Positions 26,928-37,014 of a stretch of 64,000 nt of DNA are shown here, one piece after another. The notes under the pieces were generated by a model. The model did no database searches, had not been told where the DNA came from, and worked only from the letters and a program-made list of their open reading frames with translations. The translations under genes and the position numbers were made by a program. Source of the stretch: Oceanobacillus bengalensis (GTDB taxonomy: Bacteria > Bacillota > Bacilli > Bacillales > Amphibacillaceae); NCBI RefSeq assembly GCF_003628445.1, contig NZ_RBZO01000003.1:62001-126000 (forward strand). Direction: 5' to 3'. How positions within the stretch are numbered: position 1 is the stretch's first letter; every line of letters begins with the position of its first letter.

Positions 26928-27997
26928 TGATTAGCAGGTATCTGCCATATGTGTTTAACAATTACCCTTACAATCGTAAGAACAGGCACTGCCATAATCA
27001 TTCCTAATACGCCAAACAATTGACCACCTAATAACAGTGCAATAATAATGGCCACTGGATGAATGGCTACACTTTTTCCAACGATATATGGAGACAGTAG
27101 ATTCCCTTCGATAATTTGAATGATGAAAATACCAATTATCACAAAAATCACTAACTTAATTTGGCCAGTCGTTGTAAAGGCAATAATTACTGCCGGAACA
27201 GCTCCTAATATTGGACCGAAATATGGAATAATATTTGTTACTGCCATGCCAATTGCGAGTATCAGTGCATATTCTAAGTCTAAAAATTTAAATATCAAAA
27301 GTGAAGTTAAACCAACAAACAAACATACGAGTAATTGGCCACGGATATATTTTCCTAGACTATCATCAATCGCATGAATAACTTCACTCGTTTTCTTTTG
27401 ATAATTACTCGGTACAAACTTCTTAAAAAAACCTTTTATTTTATCATAATCTTTTAGAAAATAGAAAACAAGAACAGGTATAACAGTAATGATTACTACC
27501 ATATCAAAAATACGAGTAAAACCATTTACTAACTTGCTTAATAGCGCATCTAAACTGTGTTCGATACGAAAAATAACTTGATCCATCTTATCATGAACGG
27601 TTTCTGGTAGAAAGGATGTGTACTCATATAAATGATGAATACTATTTTGGTACAAAGACATAAATTCAGGAAAATTATTTGTTAAATCTCGTACTTGATG
27701 TACAACTTGGGGATATACCCGATATACAAGGTAACCAATACCACCGAAAAATAATAAATAGATAAACAGGATGGCTAATCCTCTATGAATACGATAGCTA
27801 TGAAGCTTCTCTACAATAGGATACAACAAATACGCGATTAATCCTGCTATTAAGAAAGGTGTAAAAAATTTCCACAGAAACGAGAAGATGACTCCATAAA
27901 ATGGAAATGTTTTTACTAGTAAATAGATAAATAAAAAAAGTAGAATTCCAATTAATATCCAATAAATAAAATTTAACCGTTTTTCATTTCGAAACAA
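26924..27997 (-). CDS. yrrI: AI-2E family membrane protein YrrI
   Basis: A 357-residue polytopic protein of the AI-2E/PerM family. It has two N-terminal helices, a soluble segment (about 60-140), then six or so further helices and the family signature ILGAVPAVIIAF...GNLLSPYIVGKSVAIHPVAIIIALLLGGQLFGVLGM near the end, here split by me. The family is named for an AI-2 exporter, but many members have other or unknown cargo (sodium/proton antiport in some). TTG at 27997 is preferred (GGGGGG 6 bases upstream); an ATG at 28003 abuts the site. Its 3' end overlaps the alaS leader promoter. Confidence 0.88.
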   Translation of the reverse strand: MFRNEKRLNFIYWILIGILLFLFIYLLVKTFPFYGVIFSFLWKFFTPFLIAGLIAYLLYPIVEKLHSYRIHRGLAILFIYLLFFGGIGYLVYRVYPQVVHQVRDLTNNFPEFMSLYQNSIHHLYEYTSFLPETVHDKMDQVIFRIEHSLDALLSKLVNGFTRIFDMVVIITVIPVLVFYFLKDYDKIKGFFKKFVPSNYQKKTSEVIHAIDDSLGKYIRGQLLVCLFVGLTSLLIFKFLDLEYALILAIGMAVTNIIPYFGPILGAVPAVIIAFTTTGQIKLVIFVIIGIFIIQIIEGNLLSPYIVGKSVAIHPVAIIIALLLGGQLFGVLGMIMAVPVLTIVRVIVKHIWQIPANH

Positions 27998-28037
27998 AAT
28001 CATCCCCCCTTAGTACAAATTCTGTAACTAAGGAAGT

Positions 28038-28229
28038 TTACTGCAGCCTGAGTTCTTCTTCAGAGAATAAATCATTTAAAGAACTTAGACTACCATCTGA
28101 TTCAATTTGATGAACGGTTAATTCATTGTTGACTACTGTCATTTCAATAAAACATGTCCAACAATAGTAATTTTGTGAACCAATTTTCCCAATATCTCTT
28201 CCATTACAATTCGGGCATCGCATTAACAT
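28038..28229 (-). CDS. small zinc-ribbon protein, unknown function
   Basis: A 63-residue protein with CPNCNGRDIG (residues about 5-14) and YYCWTCFIE (about 22-30), a CxxC...CxxC knuckle that should bind one zinc, followed by a short strand region and an acidic helix (SLNDLFSEEEL). GAGGTG lies 5 bases before the ATG. It sits between recD2 and yrrI, where Bacilli carry small uncharacterised genes. I do not recognise a characterised family. Confidence 0.75.
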   Translation of the reverse strand: MLMRCPNCNGRDIGKIGSQNYYCWTCFIEMTVVNNELTVHQIESDGSLSSLNDLFSEEELRLQ

Positions 28230-28318
28230 ATAAACACCTCATCATAGTATGATATCTTCTTATGAATAGATATACTTTACAATGAAAGCATTGCCCGATT
28301 GCTAAATATTTATACGTA

Positions 28319-30631
28319 TTACATAAAATCATATGGAGAAATCTCTTCTTCATCAACCTCTTCTGTTTTCAATACATCTACTAATATTTCTTTTAATCTT
28401 TCTTCCAACGTTGTATGCCGCCTGTTTGTATCCATTGTCCCGATTCCTTTAAAGAACGCAGGCTTCTCCCCACAAATAATAAGTGATTCTTTACTTCTCG
28501 TTATTGCTGTATAAAGTAAATTCTTTCGTAACATCCGATTATAGGTTGACACAACCGGCATAATCACAATCGGAAATTCACTTCCTTGTGATTTATGAAT
28601 AGAGATACAATAGGCATGGGTGAAATTAATATAGTCTTTCCGAACATATACGACATCCTTCTCGTCAAAGGAAATAACAACTTGCTCGACATTTTCTTGG
28701 TTCTCATCTTCTCTAAAAATTGCTACAATCTCTCCAATATCCCCATTATAAACACCATCTTCTGGCTGATTAACAAGCTGGATTACTTTATCTCCAACCC
28801 GGTACACAACATCATTCACTCTTACCTCACGTTTCTGCTTCGTCTTCGGATTGATTAATTGTTGCAGTTCCCTGTTAATCATTGTAATTCCTGCTTGTGA
28901 ACGGTACATTGGTGCAAGCACCTGGATATCTTTTACATTCAACCCTTTTTTCTTCGCTCGATCAAATATCTGTATAATACAATCTATCATTTGATATTCA
29001 TGACAAGATATAAAGCTAAAGTCTTTATCATTTGTTATGGAATCCATTGTGCAAGTATCATTTTTAATTTCATGTGCTAATTGTATGATTTTTGAACCTT
29101 CTTTTTGCCTGTATACTTCATTTAATGTCGTGGAAGGGATAAAACCACTACTTAATAAATCAGATAGAACTTGTCCTGGACCAACTGACGGTAACTGATC
29201 CTCATCCCCAACAAAGAGAACTTGCATATCGTCAGGAATCGCTTTAAATAGGTGATTTGCTAGCCATATGTCAACCATCGAAAACTCATCAACGATAATA
29301 AATTTCCCGTCCAGTTTTTCATTTTCATCTTTATCAAATTCATTACCATTCCAACCTAATAACCGGTGAATGGTAACTGCTGGCAAAGCAGTCGATTCAC
29401 TTAATCGCTTGGCAGCTCTCCCAGTCGGTGCCGTTAAGATAAAAGGAAAATCAGCTTTTTTATCATAGTCTTTGGGATTCAGAGAAAGACCATGAACTCG
29501 AGCATATGCATTGATAATTCCCTTAATAACGGTTGTTTTCCCTGTCCCAGGTCCTCCAGTCAAAATCATAACTTTGGAGTGAATTGCTTGATTAATCGCA
29601 TTAAATTGTTCTTTACCGTAGCTTAAAACTTCCTGTTCTTCTATATCTCCGATTATTTTCATTACTTCAGCTAATGGCGTTTCTTCCTCTAGCTTATGAT
29701 CAATGACTCGTTTAAGATGTGAACTAAAGCCATCTTCAGCATAATAAAGGGAAGGGAGATAAACATTGCCCTCTTTCACAATAACCTTTTTTTCTGTGTT
29801 TAACTCTTCTAAACGCTCAGCAATTACCGACTCTGATAATTCATTACGAGCATTCAATAAGTCAATAACTTGATAGACGCATTGATCGAGTGGTAAATAT
29901 ACATGCCCATCTTGAATACTCGTTTGTAATACATAAATACATCCAGCACCGATTCGATTTGGATGTGTTAATGAAAGTCCATTTTGTTTCGCAATTTCAT
30001 CCGCTGTTTTGAAACCAAATCCTTCAATATCAAACACATAACGATACGGATCATCCGTTAAAATATCGATTGCCTCTTCTTTGTACACTTCGTACACTTT
30101 TTGTGCCATCTTCAAACCAATATTATATGTTGATAGATTGATAACAACATGTTCAAAACCCTGGTTTTCATGAACGCTTTTGACTAATCTTTCCTTAGTC
30201 TCCTTCTTCAAACCAGGGATTTCATTTAGACAATCAGGATCATTGAGGATTTTTGAAATAGCACTCTCTCCCAAGTATCCAACAACACGAGAAGCTGTTT
30301 TTTCGCCAATACCATAAAACAAATCACTGGATAAATAGGCAATAAGCCCATCCTTCGTATCTGGTATATACGTTTTAAAAGCATGAACTTTATATTGCAA
30401 ACCAAATTTAGCGTGTTTTTCAAAATCCCCATAAAAATAGTAGGTTGTATGTTCTTGTAAATTTGCGAAATGCCCTTTGACAACAACTTGTTTTTCCTTA
30501 AAATCCTCATTCGTTTCTTCAACAGAAATTTTCGCAATTGAAAAATGTTCAGCATCATTTTGAAAAATAGTATAAAGAAGTTTTCCCTTTATAAATTTTC
30601 TCTCTTCCATCGCCTCACGAACAAATTCCAT
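28319..30631 (-). CDS. recD2: ATP-dependent DNA helicase RecD2
   Basis: A 770-residue SF1B helicase. The N-terminal region has an OB-like fold and tandem HhH segments (about 85-200) typical of RecD2 rather than RecBCD-bound RecD1. Walker A is GGPGTGKTTVIKGI (about 361), Walker B DEFSMVD (about 447), and the C-terminal motif YCISIHKSQGSEFP lies near 680. In B. subtilis RecD2 helps replication-fork progression and mismatch repair without RecBC. It follows yrrB by 13 bases and precedes the zinc-ribbon gene. Confidence 0.94.
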   Translation of the reverse strand: MEFVREAMEERKFIKGKLLYTIFQNDAEHFSIAKISVEETNEDFKEKQVVVKGHFANLQEHTTYYFYGDFEKHAKFGLQYKVHAFKTYIPDTKDGLIAYLSSDLFYGIGEKTASRVVGYLGESAISKILNDPDCLNEIPGLKKETKERLVKSVHENQGFEHVVINLSTYNIGLKMAQKVYEVYKEEAIDILTDDPYRYVFDIEGFGFKTADEIAKQNGLSLTHPNRIGAGCIYVLQTSIQDGHVYLPLDQCVYQVIDLLNARNELSESVIAERLEELNTEKKVIVKEGNVYLPSLYYAEDGFSSHLKRVIDHKLEEETPLAEVMKIIGDIEEQEVLSYGKEQFNAINQAIHSKVMILTGGPGTGKTTVIKGIINAYARVHGLSLNPKDYDKKADFPFILTAPTGRAAKRLSESTALPAVTIHRLLGWNGNEFDKDENEKLDGKFIIVDEFSMVDIWLANHLFKAIPDDMQVLFVGDEDQLPSVGPGQVLSDLLSSGFIPSTTLNEVYRQKEGSKIIQLAHEIKNDTCTMDSITNDKDFSFISCHEYQMIDCIIQIFDRAKKKGLNVKDIQVLAPMYRSQAGITMINRELQQLINPKTKQKREVRVNDVVYRVGDKVIQLVNQPEDGVYNGDIGEIVAIFREDENQENVEQVVISFDEKDVVYVRKDYINFTHAYCISIHKSQGSEFPIVIMPVVSTYNRMLRKNLLYTAITRSKESLIICGEKPAFFKGIGTMDTNRRHTTLEERLKEILVDVLKTEEVDEEEISPYDFM

Positions 30632-30644
30632 AGTACAACCCCAC

Positions 30645-31307
30645 TTATTCTCTGTTTTTAAATGTTTCTATTGTCTTCTTGCCATTTGCTGCTAATACGT
30701 GTTCTGGTTGAATGCGTAGTGCTTCATCGAAATGTTTCTCTGCATCTTCAATATTTTCATTGAATAGATTAATGACACCTAAATTATAATGTGCATCAGA
30801 ATGTTCTTCATGGAGGCTAAGTACTTTTTCGAAAATCTCTTTCGCGTCTATTAAATGATTACACTGTGCTAGCGTTAGCCCATACTGGAATAACATTTCC
30901 TCATCATATGGATTAAGTTCAACAGCCCGCAGTAAAAAAGGTAATGCCAATTTAGATTGATCCTGGTTTTGTAAAGTAATTCCGAGCATAAAATAGACAT
31001 CTGCATCATCTAATCCTAATGAAATAGCCTGCTGAAAGCTTTCCCTTGCTTTATCAAAAATGGATTGGTCAAAGTAAACATTCCCTAATCCGTAATAAGC
31101 TGCTAGAGCTTCTTTATCTAATTCAATTGCCTTAAGAAAAAAGCTTTCTGCACGACTATATTCTTTAAGATGTAACAACAAATTCCCAAAATTAATATAA
31201 CCTAAGGGTTCAGAAGGGTTTTCCTCGATGACTTCATTAAATATTTTTGCCGCTTCTTCGTATTTATGTTCCTGTATATACTTAATTCCTACTTCATTTT
31301 TATCCAC
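30645..31307 (-). CDS. yrrB: TPR-repeat protein YrrB
   Basis: A 220-residue protein made almost entirely of tetratricopeptide repeats (about six; for example GYINFGNLLLHLKEYSRAES, AYYGLGNVYFDQSIFDKARE, AHYNLGVINLFNENIEDAEK), with no signal peptide. It is a protein-interaction scaffold. In B. subtilis YrrB sits in the same mnmA-yrrB-recD2 order and its partner is not firmly established. The start is GTG at 31307, 19 bases after the mnmA stop. Confidence 0.9.
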   Translation of the reverse strand: MDKNEVGIKYIQEHKYEEAAKIFNEVIEENPSEPLGYINFGNLLLHLKEYSRAESFFLKAIELDKEALAAYYGLGNVYFDQSIFDKARESFQQAISLGLDDADVYFMLGITLQNQDQSKLALPFLLRAVELNPYDEEMLFQYGLTLAQCNHLIDAKEIFEKVLSLHEEHSDAHYNLGVINLFNENIEDAEKHFDEALRIQPEHVLAANGKKTIETFKNRE

Positions 31308-31326
31308 CTAAAAAAACTCCTTCAGC

Positions 31327-32439
<1,113 letters not shown>

Positions 32440-32452
32440 TTATATCAATCCC

Positions 32453-33595
32453 TTATTTCGTTAATCGTTTAACTATTTTTGCAACACGTTCTGCTGCTTC
32501 TATTACATTTTCTTCTGTATTATAAATTCCAAAACTAAAGCGAATGGAGTTCGTCGTACAGGGGTTATTATTTCCAAACATTGCCGTTAATACATGTGAT
32601 GGTTCGACACTTCCTGCCGTACAAGCACTACCACTTGAAGCGGCAATACCGCTTAGGTCGAAATTGGTGAGCAATTGTTCAACGTTTGCACCTGGAAAAC
32701 TAAGATTGACCGTCGAGGCAATCTGAGAATCGTAGTCCCCATTAATTTCAAAATGAATCTCATTTTCTTTTAGCCCTGATAGAAATAATTCTTTATGTGT
32801 CTGATAGGTTTCTCTTCTTTTTTCTTTATTTTCCATTGCAAGCTCTACTGCCTTATGAAAGCCAACTACACTTACAACATTTTCTGTACCTGGCCTTCGC
32901 TTTCTTTCCTGCTCCCCACCGAATTGTAACGCATTTAGTTGTATTCCTTCTTCTACATATAGAAAACCAATTCCTTTTGGTCCATTTATTTTATGAGAGG
33001 AAACGGATAGAAGGTTCACACCTAATTCTCTAACATTAATGTCAAGTAAACCAAATGCTTGAACAGCATCTGTATGGAAGTATGCCAGATGGTCTTCTAG
33101 CAGCTCGCCGATTTCCTTTATCGGTTGAATAATTCCTGTTTCATTATTTACAAACATAATGGAAACGAGGATTGTTTCCTCTTTAAGGGCATTCTTAACA
33201 TCTTCCACTCTTATTTTCCCATCCTCATACACGGGTAAATACGTCACATCGAATCCATTCTTCTCCAAGAATTCAGCCGCTCGCAGTGTAGCATGATGTT
33301 CCTGCCTAGTAGTAATAATATGTTTCCCTTTATCACGATTTCCCAGAGCAGTACCGATTATTGCTAAATTATCTGCTTCTGTTCCACCACTTGTAAAGAT
33401 AATTTCCTTTTCATTTGCATGAATACTTGTTGCCATCGCGCGCCTTGCGTCATCTAAATATTTCCTAGCTTTTCTACCAAATGAATGAACGCTTGATGGA
33501 TTACCGAATATATGTTGATATACTGGATACATTGCATCAATTACTTCTTTATCCATTGGTGTTGTTGCTGCATGATCCAAGTAGATTGGTTCCAT
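32453..33595 (-). CDS. yrvO: cysteine desulfurase YrvO (IscS-like)
   Basis: A 380-residue PLP enzyme. EPIYLDHAATTP opens the chain, the PLP lysine lies in VSSHKINGPKGIGF (about 203), and the catalytic Cys is in SSGSACTAGSVEPSHVL (about 325). It makes the persulfide used for tRNA 2-thiolation by the neighbouring mnmA, as shown for B. subtilis YrvO. cymR lies just upstream, fitting control by cysteine supply, although direct regulation is an inference. Confidence 0.93.
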   Translation of the reverse strand: MEPIYLDHAATTPMDKEVIDAMYPVYQHIFGNPSSVHSFGRKARKYLDDARRAMATSIHANEKEIIFTSGGTEADNLAIIGTALGNRDKGKHIITTRQEHHATLRAAEFLEKNGFDVTYLPVYEDGKIRVEDVKNALKEETILVSIMFVNNETGIIQPIKEIGELLEDHLAYFHTDAVQAFGLLDINVRELGVNLLSVSSHKINGPKGIGFLYVEEGIQLNALQFGGEQERKRRPGTENVVSVVGFHKAVELAMENKEKRRETYQTHKELFLSGLKENEIHFEINGDYDSQIASTVNLSFPGANVEQLLTNFDLSGIAASSGSACTAGSVEPSHVLTAMFGNNNPCTTNSIRFSFGIYNTEENVIEAAERVAKIVKRLTK

Positions 33596-33633
33596 ATTCT
33601 CTTTCCTTTCTATTCCCTAGTTCAAAGCTTAAG

Positions 33634-34053
33634 TTAAATGTAAAACATATATGCATCCTGTTGGCCATCATTTTCATGATTTGCTAAATCTTCTAAAGTA
33701 GTCTTATCTAGTGTTTCTTTTATCGCATCACGAATTCTCCCCCATAGCTTCTGTTGAGCTGGGCTTTCATTTTCCATTCCCTCGACAATTGTAATTGGAC
33801 CTTCTAATACTCGAATCACGTCTCCCGCCGTTATTTCCTTCGCATCCTTTGCTAAGACATAACCACCATATGCCCCACGAATACTCTTTATAAGTCCAGC
33901 ATTTCTAAGTGGAGACGCTAATTGTTCTAAGTAATTCTCTGATAAGTCGTTTTCCTTTGCGATTGATTTTAGTGAGGTTGGTCCCTCTCCTTGTTTTTTT
34001 GCTAGATCAATCATTATTGTTAGACCATAACGTCCTTTAGTTGAAATTTTCAC
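33634..34053 (-). CDS. cymR: Rrf2-family cysteine metabolism repressor CymR
   Basis: A 139-residue Rrf2 regulator with an N-terminal winged helix (MKISTKGRYGLTIMIDLA, residues 1-18, and ENDLSENYLEQLASPLRNAGL, about 40-60). No iron-sulfur cysteine triplet is present in the middle, which agrees with CymR rather than IscR. In B. subtilis it acts with CysK to repress cysteine uptake and synthesis genes. The GTG start at 34053 follows GAGGTG by 7 bases and gives family length; an in-frame ATG at 34092 has no site. Confidence 0.93.
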   Translation of the reverse strand: MKISTKGRYGLTIMIDLAKKQGEGPTSLKSIAKENDLSENYLEQLASPLRNAGLIKSIRGAYGGYVLAKDAKEITAGDVIRVLEGPITIVEGMENESPAQQKLWGRIRDAIKETLDKTTLEDLANHENDGQQDAYMFYI

Positions 34054-34165
34054 AAATATACACCTCAATTTTCTAATACATTCCGTACACAATGATACAT
34101 GATATTATAGCATGAAAAGCATGCTCCTTGCATTATCTCCGAATTGGAATTAAGCTTTATACTAA
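34054..34165. other. divergent control region of cymR
   Basis: No gene is visible. The minus-strand promoter of the cymR-yrvO-mnmA group should lie here; TATAAT-like text is present (CATGATATTATAGC near 34097), but no full pair was assigned. Confidence 0.35.
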
Positions 34166-34308
34166 GAAAAGCGCAAGCGTCCGTATAGCGAAGCAACTTG
34201 TAGCTTTGCGAGAATTGACACTTCACCGAATAAGCTTATTCATGTTGATATCGATTTCCATTAGGTGAGGGAAGTCTCGCTAACAGCACGGGCGCTGGAG
34301 CTGGACAG
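34166..34308. repeat. short dispersed repeat (GGAGCTGGAC type)
   Basis: It begins GAAAAGCGCAAGCGTCCG and ends ACGGGCGCTGGAGCTGGAC, the ends partly complementary. GTGAGGGAAGTCTCGCTA before the right end is shared with 20931-21113, whereas the interior is unrelated. It lies between divergent cymR and rarA. Confidence 0.75.
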
Positions 34309-34408
34309 CAAAACACAAAAATTTTTCTTACATACTAAAATAACATATCAGAGGCACTTATGCCTCTTTACGGCTCAACGAATATCCCATATTAAAAGGA
34401 AGATTAAA

Positions 34409-35692
34409 ATGAATCGACAACCACTTGCATATCGAATGAGACCTACTCATATTAACGAAATAATTGGCCAAGAACATCTAGTTGGTGAAGGGAAAATTCT
34501 AAACCGAATGGTTAAAGCAGAGCTTCTTTCTTCTATGATTCTATTTGGACCACCTGGAACAGGAAAAACTTCAATGGCCACAGCCCTAGCTAAAACAATT
34601 GGACTACCTGTGAAATTATTAAACGCTGTTACAGATAAAAAGAAAGATATGGAGATTGTAGTCGAAGAAGCAAAAATGCGAGGAAACATTGTTTTAATTT
34701 TAGATGAGGTGCACCGCCTAGACAAAGGAAAGCAAGATTTCCTCCTCCCACATTTAGAAAGTAATTTACTTACACTTATTGGCTGTACAACAAGCAATCC
34801 ATACCATTCCATTAATCCAGCCATTAGAAGTAGATGCCATCTCTTTGAGTTACATTCCCTAACCACTAGTGATGTAATATCGGCCTTAAAGCTTGCAATT
34901 ATGGATGAAGAAAAAGGCTATGGTTTAAAAAACATAAACATTTCTGACGAAGCATTGGAACATTTTGCCTTCGCTTCAAACGGTGATTTACGATCTGCTT
35001 TAAATGGGTTGGAATTAGCTGTGTCATCCACTCCAAAAGTAGAAAAAGATGAAATAAAGATTAATCTTGAAATAGCTGAGGAATGCATGCAGAAGAAAAG
35101 CTTCTCCCACGATAAAGGTGGAGATGCACATTATGATGTTTTATCAGCCTTTCAGAAATCTATCCGTGGAAGTGATGTGGATGCCGCACTTCACTATTTA
35201 GGTAGATTAATTGAAGCAGGAGATTTGGATAGTATCGCAAGGCGCATGATTGTTACTGCCTACGAGGATATTGGACTCGCAAATCCGCAAGCAGGCCCCA
35301 GAGCACTGTTTGCAGTTCAAGCTGCTGAAAGGTTAGGTTTCCCTGAAGCACGTATTCCGTTAAGTGTTGCAATTATAGAGTTATGCTTATCCCCCAAATC
35401 AAACACGGCTTACAAAGCACTTGATGCTGCTCTATCCGATATTCGAAGTGGAAAATCTGGAGATATACCTGCACACCTTAAGGACGCACATTATAATGGT
35501 GCAAAAAAATTAGGACGTGGCCTGGATTACTTGTATCCACATGATTATGAAAACAGTTGGGTAGTTCAACAATACTTACCTGATTCTATAAAAAACAAAC
35601 ACTACTATAGCCCTAAGAACTCTGGTAAATTTGAGAAAGCATTAAAGCAAGTTTATGACAAAATGGATCAAGAAAAAAGAAATAAGGTATAA
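34409..35692 (+). CDS. rarA: replication-associated recombination ATPase RarA (YrvN)
   Basis: A 427-residue AAA+ ATPase of the RarA/MgsA/WRNIP1 family, homologous to clamp loaders. Walker A is FGPPGTGKTSMA (about 48), Walker B LILDEVHR (about 104), sensor 1 GCTTSNPYHSINPAIRSRC. The C-terminal tetramerisation domain contains DVDAALHYLGRLIEAGD and YDYLYPHDYENSWV-like motifs. It acts at stalled replication forks. The ATG at 34409 (MNRQPLAYRMRP) follows AAAGGA by 8 bases. An open frame extending back to 34265 runs through the repeat and is discounted. Confidence 0.93.
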   Translation: MNRQPLAYRMRPTHINEIIGQEHLVGEGKILNRMVKAELLSSMILFGPPGTGKTSMATALAKTIGLPVKLLNAVTDKKKDMEIVVEEAKMRGNIVLILDEVHRLDKGKQDFLLPHLESNLLTLIGCTTSNPYHSINPAIRSRCHLFELHSLTTSDVISALKLAIMDEEKGYGLKNINISDEALEHFAFASNGDLRSALNGLELAVSSTPKVEKDEIKINLEIAEECMQKKSFSHDKGGDAHYDVLSAFQKSIRGSDVDAALHYLGRLIEAGDLDSIARRMIVTAYEDIGLANPQAGPRALFAVQAAERLGFPEARIPLSVAIIELCLSPKSNTAYKALDAALSDIRSGKSGDIPAHLKDAHYNGAKKLGRGLDYLYPHDYENSWVVQQYLPDSIKNKHYYSPKNSGKFEKALKQVYDKMDQEKRNKV

Positions 35693-35902
35693 ATCCTAAT
35701 CCAAGCGGTAACAATACATAGTAAACCCAATACCTGGAAATGAAAATTTCCATAAGTCGTAATATGAACGACAATTATAGGGCCACCCTACTAAACTTGT
35801 TCAACTAATCAGTATGAAAGCTTACTATAATTGCATGTTCATTGATAAATGTAAAAAAACGAAAACTATTGTATATGCTGCTAGGAAAAGGAGTTGAGCT
35901 TT

Positions 35903-36580
35903 ATGGCTAAAGTTAGACAAGATGCTTGGTCACATGAAGATGATTTATTGTTAGCCGAAACTGTATTACGTCATATAAGGGAAGGTAGTACACAGCTAAA
36001 TGCATTCGAGGAAGTGGGAGACAAATTAAACCGCACTTCTGCTGCATGTGGATTTAGATGGAACGCAGAAGTTAGACAAAAGTATGAAAGTGCAATCGAT
36101 CTTGCAAAGAGACAACGAAAAGAAAAGAAACGTGCTATAGCAAAGAAAACACAGAACTTTGGAAAACCAATTGTTGCATTACCTGCTAATCTTGAAGAGT
36201 ATGCAACAATGGATGATGAAACATCTCTCATACAACCTGAGGTTATAAATACTGAAGTTCCTTCAATCTCTCTAGATACTGTTATCGAGTATTTGAAAGA
36301 ACTCAAAAAAGACTATCATGCTTCAAATCAATCAAAAGCAACACTAGAACAAACATTTAAAGAGAATACAATGTTAAAAGAAAAAGTGAATCAATTAGAG
36401 AAACAATTGGAACATACAGAAAAAGAAAGGCTTTCAATAAAAGAAGATTATCAAGCATTTATTCAAATTATGGAAAGAGCTAGAAAAATGACTGTCCTTG
36501 ATGACCAAGGAACAATGAAATCACCTACATTCCGAATGGACAAGAATGGAAATTTAGAGCAAGTAGCACAAGGAAATTAA
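35903..36580 (+). CDS. RsfA/GerR family sporulation transcription regulator
   Basis: A 225-residue protein with an N-terminal Myb/SANT-like DNA-binding segment (RQDAWSHEDDLLLAETVLRH... then ACGFRWNAEVRQKYESAI, about 4-70). A linker follows, then a C-terminal coiled coil (about 130-200). B. subtilis has two such proteins: RsfA, acting in the forespore, and GerR (YlbO), acting in the mother cell. Which one this is cannot be settled from sequence alone. ATG 35903 follows AAGGAG by 9 bases. The 210-base gap before it shows no clear sigma-F or sigma-E promoter. Confidence 0.85.
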   Translation: MAKVRQDAWSHEDDLLLAETVLRHIREGSTQLNAFEEVGDKLNRTSAACGFRWNAEVRQKYESAIDLAKRQRKEKKRAIAKKTQNFGKPIVALPANLEEYATMDDETSLIQPEVINTEVPSISLDTVIEYLKELKKDYHASNQSKATLEQTFKENTMLKEKVNQLEKQLEHTEKERLSIKEDYQAFIQIMERARKMTVLDDQGTMKSPTFRMDKNGNLEQVAQGN

Positions 36581-36589
36581 TCTACTAAA

Positions 36590-36632
36590 GAAAAAACTGA
36601 CTCATTATTGTAAATGGGTCAGTTTTTTTATG
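36590..36632. terminator. bidirectional terminator between rsfA-like gene and 6S RNA
   Basis: AAAAAACTGACTCAT and ATGGGTCAGTTTTTTT form a stem flanked by A- and T-runs, suiting both strands. It closes the + strand regulator gene and lies just after the 3' end of the minus-strand 6S RNA. Confidence 0.88.
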
Positions 36633-36641
36633 TAACTATTC

Positions 36642-36816
36642 ATCCCGATAATGCCGTCAGTTTTGGTTTTGATCCCGCTAATAGCAGGTGGGTGCTCTAT
36701 TTTATAGTTATTGTGCTTCCACTATGATTGCGGCCTGCACGCACCATAAAAACGTGAGCTCCCTAATGTAAAATTGTTCGGTCAAATAACTTTAAACAGA
36801 CGTACATATCAGGATG
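36642..36816 (-). ncRNA. ssrS: 6S RNA (6S-1 type)
   Basis: About 175 bases on the minus strand. The two ends close a stem (5' ATCCTGATATG with 3' CATTATCGGGAT). Inside, TTTGACC pairs with GGGATCAAA, and a hairpin CACCCACCTGC...GCGGG follows. The stretches CCGAACAATTTTA, GGGAGCTCACGTTTTTA, GTGCGTGCAGGCC and GTGGAAGCAC, in this order, match the Bacillus 6S RNA layout as I remember it. Position downstream of aspS on the same strand is the same as B. subtilis bsrA. 6S RNA mimics an open promoter and holds the housekeeping sigma RNA polymerase in stationary phase. Confidence 0.87.
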
Positions 36817-36838
36817 AAAATTTTAAAATTTCGTAACT

Positions 36839-36912
36839 AGCGCCCAAAATCGAAAGACCCACAAACTTCATGGACTCTCTTCATGCGTCGCTACACGGGC
36901 GCTTATGCTTTT
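36839..36912. repeat. short dispersed repeat (GGAGCTGGAC type), inverted and truncated
   Basis: Read on the minus strand it runs GCATAAGCGCCCGTGTAGCGACGC ... GATTTTGGGCGCT, the same edges as 20931 and 34166 but with little interior and without the final GGAGCTGGAC. It lies directly before the 6S RNA. Confidence 0.7.
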
Positions 36913-37014
36913 GCTCTTTGTAAATTTATCTTAACATGTGTGAAGTCCTTTTACAATATGACTTCATATGAAAAATGCATTACATAAATTACAATTTATT
37001 AACATTTTTACCGA
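36913..37014. other. spacer after aspS
   Basis: No gene is visible. A weak dyad GACTTCA/TGAAGTC (about 36944-36968) without a T-run is the only candidate for a stop signal after aspS. Confidence 0.3.

Noticed and set aside
34265-34408. N-terminal extension of rarA starting at 34265
   Set aside because: The extension reads through the end of the short repeat and has no family similarity; MNRQPLAYRMRP at 34409 has a ribosome-binding site and matches the family start.
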